From contig BSBN01000494.1 of the NCBI GenBank assembly GCA_027924645.1, forward strand, positions 816,001-880,000: a stretch of 64,000 nucleotides of DNA. The letters are read 5' to 3'. Position 1 is the stretch's first letter. Each line of letters starts with the position of its first letter. The DNA comes from Cunninghamia lanceolata (lineage: Eukaryota > Streptophyta > Pinopsida > Cupressales > Cupressaceae). Positions 47,703-60,830 of this stretch are shown one piece after another. The translations under genes and the position numbers were made by a program. A model generated the notes under the pieces. That model was not told the DNA's origin, did no database searches, and saw only the letters and a program-made list of their open reading frames with translations.

Positions 47703-48986
47703 TCACCAGTTGAACATTTTGAGATCTTGCCCATTATAGGCAAGAGGTAGAGGAGTACCATCTGGATAAGTCAGTAGAAGAAAATTATCACCAATAACTT
47801 GCTTGATTAGGAAAGACCCTCTCCATAAAGAATCAAACTTCTTGTGTGCCCCTTTTGGTTCTCGCCTCCAGTCCTAAAAGAAGTACTGAGTCTCCAACAA
47901 CAAAAGTTCTTTGTCTAGCTTTCTTATCAAAAATCCTTTTAACCATTTGCTGATACTTGGTTGTTCTGTCAAGAACTACTTCTCTCTCCTCTTCCATCTT
48001 ATTTAGTTACATGACCCTCTTTTCAATTGCAGATTGGAATTCTTCATTTTCTATAGTCTTCTGTAAATCCAAAGTTGACAGCTCTAAAGAAACAAGAATA
48101 GCGCTATCAATCCCATACACTAATTGAAAAGGTGACATACCTATGGCTCTTTTATAAGTGATCCTATCTGCCCACAGAGCATCATACAATCTTTTATACC
48201 AACCTTTGTGATTGTCATCTACCAGTTTTTTAATAATAGAAATCAAGTTTTTATTACTAGATTCAGCTTACCCATTACCTTGAGGATAATAATCAGAAGA
48301 ATGCCCCAAACTAATGCCATACTCGTAGCAGAAAAGAATAATTTCAGAGGATGAAAAAGAGCTAGCATTATTAGTGATTATTTTCTTCGGGATGCCAAAT
48401 CTTACTATGATATTCTCTTTAGAAAATTGTCTGAAGTGGTCTGCTTTACTACAATAGCCTCTACCCACTTAGTAAAGCAATCAGTAGTGGTAAGGATGTG
48501 GGTATGTCCAGCACTTGAACTAGGATTAATAAGGCCAATAAAATCTAATCCCCATTGTTGAAAGGGTTCATCAATCACCACTGGTTTCAATGGCAAAGCT
48601 GCAAGATGAGGTCTACCAATGAATTTCAAACATTTTTCACATTTAGATACCCACTCATGAGCATCTTTAAACATGCTAGGCCAATAGAAACATTGTCGCA
48701 AGATTTTAAACGCTGTCACAGAAGTAGAGAAATGTCCTCCACATGCTTCATCATGGAAAGATTTTAGCAGTCTTCTTTGTTGTTCCTTGTCAACACACCT
48801 GACAAAGGTTCCATCTATTCCTTTTTTATATAAGTTGCCCTCCCAACGAACATACCTACTTGCCTTAGGTTTGAAATTCCTTCTTCCTTTAGCTGACAAG
48901 TGCGTAGGGCAGTCACCATAGGTTAAGAAATATGTGATATTTGGAAACCACTCATTAGTTGTGCTGGTAAAGAGAGCTAAAGGCAA
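47703..48986 (-). pseudogene. integrase domain, family A copy 3
   Basis: Open frame of 193 codons with FHDEACGGHFSTSVTAFKIL, CEKCLKF (complete HHCC) and QWGLDFIGLINPSSS (first Asp). After a small deletion and frame break near 48425 comes IITNNASSF, where the second catalytic Asp is Asn. C-terminal part follows with WADRITYKRAIGMSPFQLVYG. Ends FNW then TGA. Confidence 0.87.
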
Positions 48987-49100
48987 CTACTCTTCATCAA
49001 TTTTGTTTTCTACAATAATCTTAGACAAACCTTTTCCCCTGACCAAATTGGTAGGTCTAATATCTACATCATACTCCTTCGCTTTTACTATCCAAGACCC

Positions 49101-50450
49101 TCATTTAATCAACCCAACTTCTTGTTGTGTAAGGATACTCTTGACAACACTTTCATGGACAAAGACAATGGTATGTGAATGCAAAATATAGAACCTAAAA
49201 CTTTTTAAAGCTCTAACAACAACATAAGTATGTGTTTGAAGTGAGGAATACTTGAGTTCATAGTTCTTGAGAGGAGTACTCATGAAGGAAACATGGGCTT
49301 CTATACCTTGCTCATTTTTTTGCATTAGTATGGCTGATAAAGTATGTTCTGATGCATAGAAATATATAATAAAATCTTTATTGAAATCAGGGCATACTAG
49401 AGTGGGCGCGTTTGCAATAGCAACCTTTATTTCTTTGAAATCTTTTTTCCCTTCATTACTCCATTTGAAGCTCGGATGATTCTTCATCATATCAGGTATG
49501 GGTCTTGTCAACTTAGCAAACTCAGGTAAAAATCTCCTCAGGAAATTCACTTGGCCAAAAAATGACCTAGTGCTATCTTTATTAGCAGGTAATCCCAATT
49601 GCATAATGGCTTTCACCCTTTTAGGATCCACCTTAATGCCATTCTTTGAGATGATATGTCTCAAAAGTTTTCCTTCCATAACAGCAAAAATAGATTTCCT
49701 GGGATTTAATGAGATTCCTTGCTCTCTGTAACGTTGAAGTATGATTTCTAGGTCATGAATATGATTTTCCCTCCTTTTTGAAAATACTGCTAAATCATCT
49801 AAATATACCACAATGATTTTGTTTTTCAGATCACCAAATGAAAGATTCATAGCCCTCTGAAAAGTGGCACATGCGTTAATAAGGCCAAATGACATTCTGT
49901 TGTAAGCAAATACACCAATGGGGATAGTGAATGCTATCTTATGTTGATCCTCTGGGGCTACTTCAATTTGATTATATCCCGAGAATCCATCTAACATTGA
50001 CATCATCTCGGAACCAGCAACAGTATGCAAGATATGATCCATAACAGGTAATGGGTAGTTATCTTTTAGTGAGGCTTGATTTAAATTTCTGAAATCAACA
50101 CAAATCCTTATTTCTTCATTTTTCTTGCTAACAAGAACAATGTTCACTACCCATGTAGAATGATGAATGGGATAGATAATCTTAGCCTTAAGCATTTTAT
50201 CTATGTCATTAAAAATGGCTTCTGCTACCTTTGGATTATATGTCCATTGCTTCTGTTTATAGGGTGCAGTGTTGGGTTTCAGTGGTATCTTGTGTTGTAG
50301 TTCTCCATTTTCAAACTTCTTTAAATCTACATAGCACCATGCAAAAACATCCTTATACCTTATGAGCAAGGAAATTAGTTTCTCTGTTTCCTGAGGGGAA
50401 CAATATTTTCCTATACAGATGATCTTCAGATTTTCCTCCGTGCCAATATT
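49101..50450 (-). pseudogene. reverse transcriptase and gypsy RNase H, copy 3
   Basis: Best preserved RT of the array: 422 codons open from 50369. In that frame the RT motif LDGFSGYNQI has its Asp at residue 127 and YLDD is at 189-192. FKWSNEGKKDFKEIK is at about 301-315. The gRNH FIIYFYASEH has Tyr at residue 338 in place of Asp, and the later Glu is also lost (YSSLQTHTY). The frame has no ATG of its own at the left end; it continues the polyprotein. Confidence 0.92.
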
Positions 50451-51195
50451 AACACGATCATAATCAACAGATGATTCAATACTGACCTTATTCTTTCGCT
50501 TTAGATCTGGTCATGTCTATTGAATAGGTCTTCAAGAGAGACTAAACTCTTAGGTATTTTATTACCTTTCAATTGAGTCACCTTAGATTTCTCACCACTA
50601 GTGGTATTGATATGTCCCTCTAAGACATCATTACTGGTATCATCAATTCCTTTGAAAAAGATGCTGGCAAAAGCTTTAGCCCTCTCCAAGAATGCAATAA
50701 TTTGACTGTCACTATTGAACACTTGCCAATGGTTCACATTATCAGGAATACCCGGGTCATACACCACTTCAATTCTATAAGGTTTATCTTTAAAGTCTGG
50801 GTGAGGCAATAACAGAGATGCAGACACAACTAATGAATCTGCTCTGGCATTAAGATCTCTAGGCATGGCTTCGATAGAAAAGGCATCAAAATCTTCAATG
50901 CAATCCCAAACTTTATTTTTATAATGTCTCAACCTGCCATTTTTTATAGTATATTGCTTTCTGATTTGTTTAACAATCAGTTCTGCATCCCCTCTAGCCT
51001 TTAGCTATTTATGCCTCTTTCTTTGGCTAAATTTAGGCCAAGTAGAAGTGCTTCATATTTTGTAGTATTGTTTGTATTTTCAAATTCCAACTTATTAGCA
51101 TAAGGGAAAATATAGCCATCTGGGGAAATTAGAACAACTCCTACACCAGAACTAGTGCTAGAGCAACTTCCATCAAATTCTAATGTCCATAACTC
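50450..51195 (-). pseudogene. extra RNase H and linker upstream of RT, copy 3
   Basis: ELWTLEFDGSCSS has the first Asp intact (codon at 51172-51174), but NNTTKYEALLLGL has Lys for the catalytic Glu. ARGDAELIVKQIRKQYT and LNARADSLVVSA keep the other two Asp. The linker follows (50932-50501 open), with HWQVFNSDSQIIAFLERAKAF and SLEDLFNRHDQ. One stop and frame break near 51001. Confidence 0.88.
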
Positions 51196-51680
51196 ATCTG
51201 TTGCATCAGGGCTGATCATGCTAGAACATTCTTCTTCTGAGCATGCACACATATAAGTACCTAGACTGGTTTCTACAAATAAAATATTAGCCCTTCGATC
51301 CCCTGACTTTAATACTGTGAACTTGGCCTTTGGTTCTGGGTTGAGGCGTACTTGCTTTCCTTCTATAGGTATTATGGCATGAGACCAATCCATTTGTATC
51401 TCCCCACCTAGGTCTCTACAAAAACTTCTACTCAAAAGCATACCATAACTAGCAGGGATATCAGCAACAAGGATGGTTAACTTCAATCTTTTCTTAGGAA
51501 AGGTGGCTAGAGCAACTTGAGCATCCTTTATTTACCCTAAGATTGGGACTTGAGAACCATCCATAGAAAAACATTCGCCATGAGAGGGGGCATAAGATAA
51601 TCCTAGGGCTCTAGCCACTTGAGCAGGTATTACATTATCAGAAGCACCAGAACCAATGATATAGTTACTTAATCTAAAAC
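51195..51680 (-). pseudogene. aspartic protease, copy 3
   Basis: GSGASDNVIPAQVARALGL in place of DSGAS (active-site Asp is Gly), then FSMDGSQVPILG, a stop, and LTILVADIPASYGMLLSRSF with DLGGEIQMDWSHAIIPIEG. Inactive by its missing Asp. Confidence 0.75.
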
Positions 51681-53410
51681 CAGTTATGAAAAGAGAAACA
51701 TAAAATGGCTCTAGTTTAGAAAAAGGGTTTTTCTGACCTAGATCTGTTTCATGTGAATTTGAGCAAACTTGCTTATCGACATGTGTACTAGACACTTGAG
51801 CACTACTCTGGGATGGAGAAGGTTCTTTGATAGATTTCACTAACTGATCTAACTCAGATGGATTAAGTCTAAGATATTCAGCTTGGGAAATTTGAATCTT
51901 AGTGTTTTTACATGATTCAATTATATCAAATGAATTATCAACTAGAGTATCAGGAGAAGGAATAGATGGTACCTCATTAGATGTATTCTTGGATGTGGCA
52001 TTTTTAGGTTTCTTGGAGCTAGAAGCAACTTGTCTAGACAAAATATATTTTGGAGTAAAAGGTGAACTACTTGCTTGCCCCTTAGGATCTGTTCCTTTTT
52101 GGGCATGCTGACCTCTTGTAAAAACTGCACAATTTGGATCAATTTCTGTATAGACATCTTCTCCAGTCTCAGTGTTTGACTCATACTCAAAGAACTTTAC
52201 ACTGGTATCATGAGATTGGCTAGGTTCTTCCACATATGGTACTTCACTGTGCTCATTGGTAGAGAGCATTTGCATAAACCGAACCATCTCAGGACAAGTG
52301 GACCCATCATGGTCTGAAGTCAAATGAAAATTACACATCATATCACCTTTACTGGTAGAAGGACCGTTCTCAATAGCCAACCTCTGTGTGGGTCTAGTGA
52401 AAGACAAAGTTTTATTATAGCCACCCGAAGGAACATAATCTTTCCTTGGTATATCTTGATATTGTCCCTTTGGCATTTATCTCTTTAAGGTAATTATATC
52501 ATTGGCCAACCTTTGTATAACTGGATCAGTAGAATTTACAACCAAAGGATTGCTAGTTTGCAACTCCTTTTTCCACTTCCTGGCTATGATTAAATCATCT
52601 TCTATTGATATGGCTCTTTCTTGAGCTGCATTCACATTAGCTGCTCCTCTTTTAATAGTAAAACTGACATCTAGAGGAAGGGTATTAATGAAGAAAATTT
52701 TTAATAGCTCATCCCTGGTCTCATATTCTTAGGTATTCTATTGTACATCTTATTGAATCTGGCAACAAATTCTCTCATCGGCTCATGTATCTCTTTTTTC
52801 ATTACAACCAATTGAGTGATGAGAGTTTGTTCATTCTCAACAGGTTTCAACCTGCTTTCAAACTTTGTTTTCAAAATATTCTAGTCATTGATGGAGCCAT
52901 TAAGAAGGTGATAGAACCAATCAGCAGCAACATCAATCAGGGATTCTACAAAAGTCTTATGGCAACATCTTCACGTTGTACAAGAATAGAAGAGGCAGCA
53001 AAAAAGGCTTGCATATGTTCTTCTAGGGTTACCTTCCCATCTCCTCTAAATTTGGGTATGACCTTTCCCAATCCTTTAGGCAAATCGTGTAATTGAGTCC
53101 CAAGATTGAGTGGACCTATGGTAGCTCCCCATGGAATAGGCGGAGGTTGGGCCATAATTTGAGGATTAGGAACAAGAAAGTTTACTTGTAAAGGGAGGAC
53201 AATTCCATGCAAAAGAAGTGCCTAACAAGATGTGGCCAAGGTGTTGATAGGGCTTTGATTAGGAGGACGGAGGTCTACTGATGGACTTAGACTTAACCTT
53301 TTGATTAAGTGGGAAAGAAGAGAAGTTACTAGCTTCTAACAATGCAAAATCTTCCTCCCAAACTCCTTTCTTTCTATCTCCCCTAGTATACCTTTTTGAA
53401 GCTAGATTTA
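51680..53410 (-). pseudogene. gag, copy 3
   Basis: Open frame 52476-51532 with the zinc knuckle CNFHLTSDHDGSTC and the Ser/Lys-rich spacer; it runs on into protease. The upstream piece 53212-52946 holds MAQPPPIPWGATIGPLNLG and KFRGDGKVTLEEHMQAFF. Frame breaks near 52720 and 52960 disrupt the capsid part. Confidence 0.85.
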
Positions 53411-53871
53411 AACAATGAAACTTAAGATTACAGAGTCACCAACTTCACTTATTGATTAGCTCATGGAAGGTTTTGCTAATTGTTCAACTGGTTTCTTTTG
53501 TCAGCCGCCTGATTTCTGCGCCTATTATTGGGAAGTGCTTGGATAGGAAAAACTCTTTATCTTCGTGGCACAGGTACTACAACTTCAACAAAAATGATTT
53601 CCTGGGCATTCTCAAAACACCTATCATTGTCCCTTATAATTTCACCAAGTTCTTCTTCTTCTACCAGTACCTCATTAACTTGATGATATTGCAGGTTGGT
53701 TCTTCTATGTTGCTAGGCAAGTAATCTTAGGCTAGTAACAATATCTTCCTAGTCACCTACAAGCCAATCCACGTTAGGTTGAAGGATGGGAGCGTTACGC
53801 CTCTGAAGAACCATTAAACCAACTCAGAACACATATTTGACAAAGTCTCCCCAGTAGAGTCATCAAAAATA

Positions 53872-54607
53872 TGTTGGTTTACAGATTTGTCATTCAACTC
53901 TATATTCTCTCACCCAAACAATGACAAATGTAACCACAACTGAGTCAGTTACAATGATGTTTTATAACTAACTCTCTGTTTATTTTACAAGGTGGCAGCT
54001 ACCTTCGAATGATACACAATAAATTGAATCCTATGTTTCTTTTAACCAGAAAGCAAGAAAAGGTGATGCTTTTAACCAGAAAGCTTTGAAAGGAAATTTC
54101 ACACTCACAAATAAATTTAGATAATTATAACAATCTCAAAGGCTTTAGAAATTAGCTCAAATAAAGAATTTAAATTCTCATCACCATGACATATTTATTC
54201 AAAGATAGACATCCACATCAATAAGATCACCAACTGAAACTTCCAATATAAAGAAAGAAAACCATCGATATAATATTCAACATAAGAAGAATGATGATCC
54301 AAAACACCACAACACAAAGACTATATATCCTCGAACCATTCAACAGTATGTAGTTTCTATATTGAAAGAGATAGAAATTGAAACAAGTTTCAGAGATATC
54401 TAACTAAATTGAGAAAATCAAAGTTTGCCCAAAAAGAAAGATCCATACTATATCGCCTACAACATATTTATAAGTTTCACATAATAACTGGCTTTTTCGA
54501 AAGAATGGTTTCTTGGGGACAACTGTTTTAAAATAATAACCAAGTCTTTAAAAGTTTCTAGAGCCAAATAACAAGAAATGCAGAAAAAAATGAAAATTAA
54601 TTCGCCA
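53872..54607 (-). repeat. LTR4 of family A (shared by copy 3 and truncated copy 4)
   Basis: 736 bp, TGTTGG at the left and TTCGCCA at the right. The PBS region of copy 3 to its left is mutated (TCATCAAAAATA for TCGCCAAAAAAT). Confidence 0.9.
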
Positions 54608-57600
54608 CCCCTTCGCCTTCTTTGGGGTCTTCAACGCTTTCCATGGCTTGATTCTCCACCATCTTTTCCTACACCTTGATCTTTAGTTTGTTCTCCTGGT
54701 ACTTAGTTATAATAGCAGTAATTCCTTTGCTCCCCGGAACAGTAGTGATCTGCATTCTGGTTCTGAACTTGGCCAAAGTTTTAGTTATCCCTACTGTAGT
54801 TTCCTGAATTATTTCATCTCTGTTCCTAAATCCATTAAGGCAGACTTGTATCAGGCCTATTTTACCTAGAGATTCTCCAGAAACAGCGTTAGGATTAGCA
54901 AGTTCATTACAGAGTAGCTCCTTGGCCTCCTTACAAATTTCTTTAGGATCACACAGATTCTCCCCTAATTCATCCAGAATGTTCACCTCCAGTATATGAC
55001 AATCCCTTTGAATACCGATCATTAAATCCAGATACTCCTACAAAGCCTTGTTAATTTGATCAATAAGGTTATCATACATATTCAGTTTCCAATCCAATGA
55101 GTTAGCCCAGGAGGGGTCAATCTCACGAGGATCATTAGCCAAATTTTCCCTCATGAGCATCATAGAGTCTAAGGCCATCAGCTCAACAATTTACTTGGAG
55201 AGTACATAGGTGCTACTTTGTTCCTTTCTTATCTGTTGAAGCTCACTGATCAACTCTTTTCTTTTGTTATGTATCTGAGAATAATTTTGTGTCATCTTAG
55301 TCAAGAAAAACAACATATCACAAGATAGATTTTCAACCCATTCAGTAATAGATTTAGCAAAATTTTGATTCTTTTTAATCTGTTGAATAGTGTTGGCATC
55401 AATTCCAATAACTTCTGAACTAGATTCCTCTTGTGATGAAGGTGTTACCATGGATTGAATGAATTTACTTAAAGACAAAACTTGAGATTGAAGCTTTATG
55501 TTCTATTTTCTTTCCTCCTTAGATCTTTTAATTAGGGCATTCACAGAAAAATTTGCATGGTATGAATCCCCTTCAAGAGTGGAAGGGCCCAAGTTAATGT
55601 GGCTTATCTTATAGTTAGCTTTAGTTATGTCATTTTCATCCAAGTCCTTTATCGGGTCAGCAATTTCCAACACCTGGTGACCAGAAGTGTCATCATTTAC
55701 CATTCTTCACATCCTCCTTGGTTTATTAGGCTTTAAAGTACCTTGCAAGAGCATAGTGACTGTATCTATCTCCTTCACTACATTTTTCTGCTTTTTCTCT
55801 ACCACCTTTTTCAGCCAACTAGGAGAAGAAGACACAACAATTGTATCCACATTGCTAGACACAATCTTATTTTGATTTTCAATTGAAATAGGAGTAGGTA
55901 CCTCCTCATCAGCAGGAGAAGAGTGAATTTCAAAGAAGGTGGGAAAAGAACCATCATTAACAATTTTTTCAAAAATGGGGTTAGGATTCACAAGCATCGT
56001 TTTAACCTGAACATTTTTCTTTCCTACTGTAGATAAGGGAAGATTGTCAGACTCACAGGTTTATTTTAACTTGAGGGCATCATTAGGTCTCTCACTGTCA
56101 CCTCCTGATTGTGAACTTGAAATAGACTATGATGCGTCATATCTTCCTAAAGAGCATTGTGTAGCATAACTTTGTACAGTCTTTGGCCCAGTGGCTCTTG
56201 AGGTTCTCTATTCATGAGGTGAACCAGCGTGTCCATGCCATTTTCTAGCCAACCAATTTTCTGTTCTTTTAATCACGGCAGTAGAGCGAATGCTCAGATC
56301 CACAACCTCCTTCTTAGACCAATTGATTTGGGGAAGGGGTTTTAAAAGTAGGTTTTGATATTCCACATCAATTATTTCAGAATCCTCCTCAGCCTTTTCT
56401 GGGATATAAATGGATAGATGAAAAGCCTGAATTGGACTTAGAGTAAGCCTCATACAATTTCTTCTCTGAACTTCACGATCATCCATAGAGTCTTCCCAGA
56501 AGTCTTTTAGGCTAGAATGATGCTCGTATGAGCCAGAGGCATAGAATTTCTGTTTCACATAATTTTTTCTATCAAAGTTTGGCCTTAGAGACAAAGAGTA
56601 AAAATTAAACCTCCCCAACACATATTCAACACCTTTAACAACATCTTTGGTTTTACAAGAATAACCAGATAGAGACAACAGAAAGGAGACAACGGAAAAG
56701 TATATCCTCTTTTTCTCATATTATGATATATGACATTCACGACAACCATTTGTTTACAGACTTCTAAGAAGATCATATAATCATTAGCATATCGGGGTAA
56801 CTTGGTCAGAGCCAATTCATAACCTCCTAATCTTAGGTAGGTGAATCTATCAAACTAGATATAAAAGCTTCCAAATTGCATAATCAAAGAAGCAGCATTA
56901 GGAGAAACTCTCAATTCAGGATTACCATTCAACTTCCTTACCAAAAACATCAAAAAGACATGATTGCCTCGACGATAGTCTTTCATTCCAACATCTTTTG
57001 TGAACTGAGGAAAATAAGCATACATAGGTGTGTCTGGGGTTAAAGACCCATGTGGCCTTAACCCATCCTAGACAACCTCTTGAATGGATAGAATGTATAT
57101 CAAATATGAGCACATGTGAAATGCAGAAGTCTCATGAAATCTAACCAATTGTTCATTTAAATGATAACTTATCATTTCTTCCTAGTTAATAAACTGACCC
57201 TCACTGCATATTAACAAAATGAAGTGACACATCCAGAACTCAAAAGAGCCTGCATCTTCACTACTAACAATTCAATGCAACAAGGTAATAATGTCTGAGA
57301 TTTCATCTTTAAAGTGAGCTCTTGTAAGTGTAGAGGGTAATTGTGACTTACCTTGTTTCTTAGACTTCAGCCATTTTTGAGCAATAGCATTCTTGCACCA
57401 ATCATCATTCTCTTTGAAAAATTCTGCAACAATGGCTACAGACATGTCTTCAAATTTCTCCCTTCTCAGAATTCTCAATGCCTGAGAGATGGCTTCTGTA
57501 TCGATCTTCACAATCACTAACCTGTCTTTTGTTTTGATCTCATGAGTCTCAGGGTCGTACCTTTCCACACATGCAATAACCAAGTCTACACACTGCACAG

Positions 57601-57790
57601 AAGTGGGAAAACCAGTAACTTGTGCTAAGCCGCTTTGTAGAATTTTCTCCGCGAAGGGTGACCTATCTTCTTGTTGCAGATGGGACCAAAATTTCACTAA
57701 GTTAATATGCCCAAGCTCTGTGTCCTTCACATTGGACCAGTTACTTTCAATATCAGAGTGAGGAGGTGTGCCTTGAAATTTGAATTTCCT
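54597..57790 (-). pseudogene. accessory 3' ORF of family A, copy 4
   Basis: Full length (about 1,065 codons) without the large deletions of copies 2 and 3, but its ATG is changed to AGG (57788-57790). Well preserved N terminus from 57730 (KDTELGHINLVKFWSHLQQ, QCVDLVIACVERYDPETHEI). Then KRGYTFPLSLSGYSCKTKD, HHSSLKDFWEDSMDDREVQ and the C-terminal KEICKEAKELLCNELA. A local duplication of about 16 bp (AGAGACAACRGAAA) lies near 56672-56696. With copy 1 it is the best source for a family consensus. Confidence 0.7.
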
Positions 57791-58417
57791 TACAGCTACT
57801 AAATACTAGGAGCAATGATAGAGCACTGTGAAGATAGTAAGGAGAGAAAATAGAACACTTAGAAAAAAAAATTGCTACCAAATGTGAATGATCATGTAGT
57901 TATGGCGGTACGACGTGCTTTTAAAGGCTAGGCTGACATGGTACAAATTTTGTGCCTTGAAAAAATGACCTGAAGATTTGCCCATTTTTCAAAAATTCCC
58001 AAAGGACATTCACCGGTTGTATCGTATGCTGCATTAAATGATCATTAATTGCCTTGATATCTGGTCCGTGGCTTAGTTGTCACCGAGTGCCTGGAAATAG
58101 AAACTTTAGAACCTTGTATCGGAGGTTGTGGAGTTTTGAAAACTAGCGATCAAGCGATATCAAAGGAAAACACAAAGACCGCAAGGTGTAATGAAAAGAA
58201 TGAGAAGTCGCAAGATCGAGGGGTTCTAAAACTTAAGAACCTAGCGACTAGGTTAGGAAATTTAAAAAATCAGCGACTTAAAGAATTTTTCTAAGGAAAC
58301 AAGAGGGAAATACAACTTTTAGGAATTTTTAGGCAAAAATTTGATGGGCCATAGAAAAATGAATGGCAAGGTAACCAAATCCTAGAAACGTAGAAAGAAG
58401 AAAAAGGGGGGTAACAA
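57791..58417 (-). other. spacer of copy 4, truncated
   Basis: Counterpart of 8989-9620 of copy 1. It ends in the sharp loss of homology at 58417. Confidence 0.6.
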
Positions 58418-60240
58418 TGTCCAAGTCATACGGTTTCTAATGAAAGAGGTAAGGATTCAAGTTCAAAGTCATGTGAACATGATGTAGCCATTATGGGTGA
58501 CCTACAAAATTTCCAAACACTCATTTGACTCCACCCTTATTTTTGTAATGCATATATGTCTATATGTGTTTGGTTTCCTGGTTAGTTCATGAAGATGTCC
58601 ATCTTTTGTTGCATTTTTTAGACTTTGTTGCCTAATGGAATAAGTACCAATCTTAGTGGTTAAAAATATCAACACACTTCCAAAAATTTAACTTAAGCAC
58701 ATCTCTTATAGTGTAGGAGTAATTTAGGTTCCACATGATACCATGATCCAATAATGTAACTAGTCTCAAATTAATGCAATCTCAAAATAACAAATAGTAG
58801 AGGATCATGTTAGTATGTTTATCTCTTACACATGTGTATGCATAGTTTAAAGGGATTCACTTGTAGGGATATAGATTGTTGATATCTTTTGGTGCATGTG
58901 CAAGGGTGTCATTATTGGATTCATTGAAGCCTTTTTGGTCTAGTTAATATTATTATCATTCTATAATCTTATTGAAAACATTTAAGAGTTTATCATGCTT
59001 TAGGTAGAGTTTTTGATGATCTGGTTATGTTTGTTTACATTTAATCAACACTAGATATAAGATAATGTAAAAGAGATACAAAGAGCATGAATTTAGAGAA
59101 TGTCTTAGAAAATTAAATGTAGCATGTCCTCATACTATTAGGAAATGGGCTCAAGGCTCTCAAACTCTTCTTTATCAAACCATTTACTAGAAGTTGAATG
59201 AAAACATGTGGATGAGGTGGCTAATTTTTTACAATCCAAAAAGATTCAAGAATAAAATATTTAAGAATGTTCTAGATCATCCTAGATCATTAGTGTCCCT
59301 TTCTTGCACTTTGTATTTAGTTTTCCCACCTCTGGAACTAAAAAAACACTTTATAAAAGATGAATTGTGTTGTGTGCCTTTGAGAGGCTAATGGAAAATT
59401 AAATTTATTTCATATATGCTTGTTCTTTCTATAGTTTGTTTGGGTCTTATATTTTCTTTTACCAATCTGGACTATACTTTTCTAAGAAAATGATCTTGTA
59501 ATTCATGTGTTGTTAAATAAACCAATATGGAAATAGCTTAATATATAATTTCCTTTTGTCTCTAAATTGTCATTCTACACATGTAATATGGTTGATGATT
59601 ATGTTGATTTCACTAACTAGTTCTTTCTTTGATGATAGCACCATCTTGAGACTTTGATTGTGTAACTATAGGTCAAGCTAAGATTATTTTTTTGCATTGG
59701 TCCATCTCTAGCTTTAATCAAGCTTCGTTTTGGGACAAAATAGGCCCATCGCTCTTTATAGCAACCCTTTAATATTTTGTCTTTTCTTTAGAAATCACAT
59801 GGGATATACATTGTTTGGTTTAGTTTTAATTTTAGTTTTATTCACAAATAAAGACTTATTCATGAACATTCAAGAAATTCAGTAATCTTGCTACAAGTCA
59901 CGTTATTGAGTTTATTTGTTTTTCAAGTAAAGATACTAACAAAACTTAATAAGACTAATATATAATTTTTTTTGTTTTATTGATTTTCTTCTCATTAACT
60001 TGAGTTTATTTTTAACTTGATCATATGTGACCATTTCTACTTAGATTCCTACTGTGCTACTTGTTTAAAATAGTTTACATATGCTACTAGGTTATCTTAC
60101 AACACCATGACCTAGTGAGACAAAACCTTAGAGGGATTCTCCTTTGAGTCTCTTTTCTAAAGTGGAGATGGTTCTCCATCTGTTGAATTTTCCTTGTATA
60201 GTTTTTCTATGCAACATTTATCTCAATCAAATATACTTTC
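58418..60240. other. intergenic DNA, nothing recognised
   Basis: AT-rich with only short frames (65 codons or fewer). No protein or repeat motif seen. Not similar to family A or B. Confidence 0.45.
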
Positions 60241-60249
60241 TTATAGGTT

Positions 60250-60560
60250 AGCTAGTGAGTTGGTATTAGAGGTTGTAAATTTCCCAAATCCATACTTGTT
60301 TGGTGGCTAGAAAACAAGATGGCATCCAATCTGCATCTAAAGTATAATGATGAAGTCTTGTTTGACATTGTTCCATTGGAGGTATGTGATGTAATATTTG
60401 GCAAACCCTATTTGCACATATAGTATTATGTCTACTTTAGGTGCAAAAATTAGTATCAACTTTGAGTGAAAGGAAATATTTTCCTTGTGAACTCTTATAT
60501 TAGTATATCTAGGCTCACCATTACTAATACCTCAATTAATATATAAGGATAATTAGTGCT
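60250..60560 (+). pseudogene. gypsy protease-region relic
   Basis: The plus strand reads LHLKYNDEVLFDIVPLEVCD then VIFGKPYLHI, followed by stops and VKGNIFLVNSYI. VPL-VCD-ilGkPYl is the end of the protease domain in many plant gypsy elements. No RT or other domain was found next to it, so only a fragment remains. Confidence 0.45.
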
Positions 60561-60830
60561 ATTGAGAAGATTGTTTCCCTAATGAATGAGGGAAACTAGA
60601 GGCATGAAAAGGCTAATGTTGGGGTTATTGTAAAGTGTCAAGCTAAAATAGAACAACAAACTAAAGGTAACAAGTGTAGAAAGGTATAAAGCTAGCACAA
60701 GGAAGTAAGCATGCTCAATTGAACGAAGAGGTAGAACATAAGACCTTCATGGAATCTATAAAGACAAGTAGACTTTTATTTCCTTCTAATTTTATTTTTT
60801 CATATGCCATAAATGGATCCACCATATGGT

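Larger units (their letters stand above)
44114..54607 (-). mobile_element. Ty3/gypsy Tat-like element A, copy 3
   Basis: Third unit, body 9,022 bp. A deletion of about 1.09 kb (copy 1 positions about 6338-7430) lies at about 45368 in the accessory ORF. It has the longest open RT frame (422 codons). The extra RNase H keeps its first Asp but has Lys for the catalytic Glu. Integrase has Asn for the second Asp and a small deletion near 48425. Confidence 0.9.
53872..58417 (-). mobile_element. truncated element A, copy 4
   Basis: Only LTR4, the PPT, the accessory ORF and most of the spacer remain. Similarity to the other bodies (last shared bases GGGGGGTAACAA) stops at 58417. Everything from integrase to the 5' LTR is missing. 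Confidence 0.9.
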
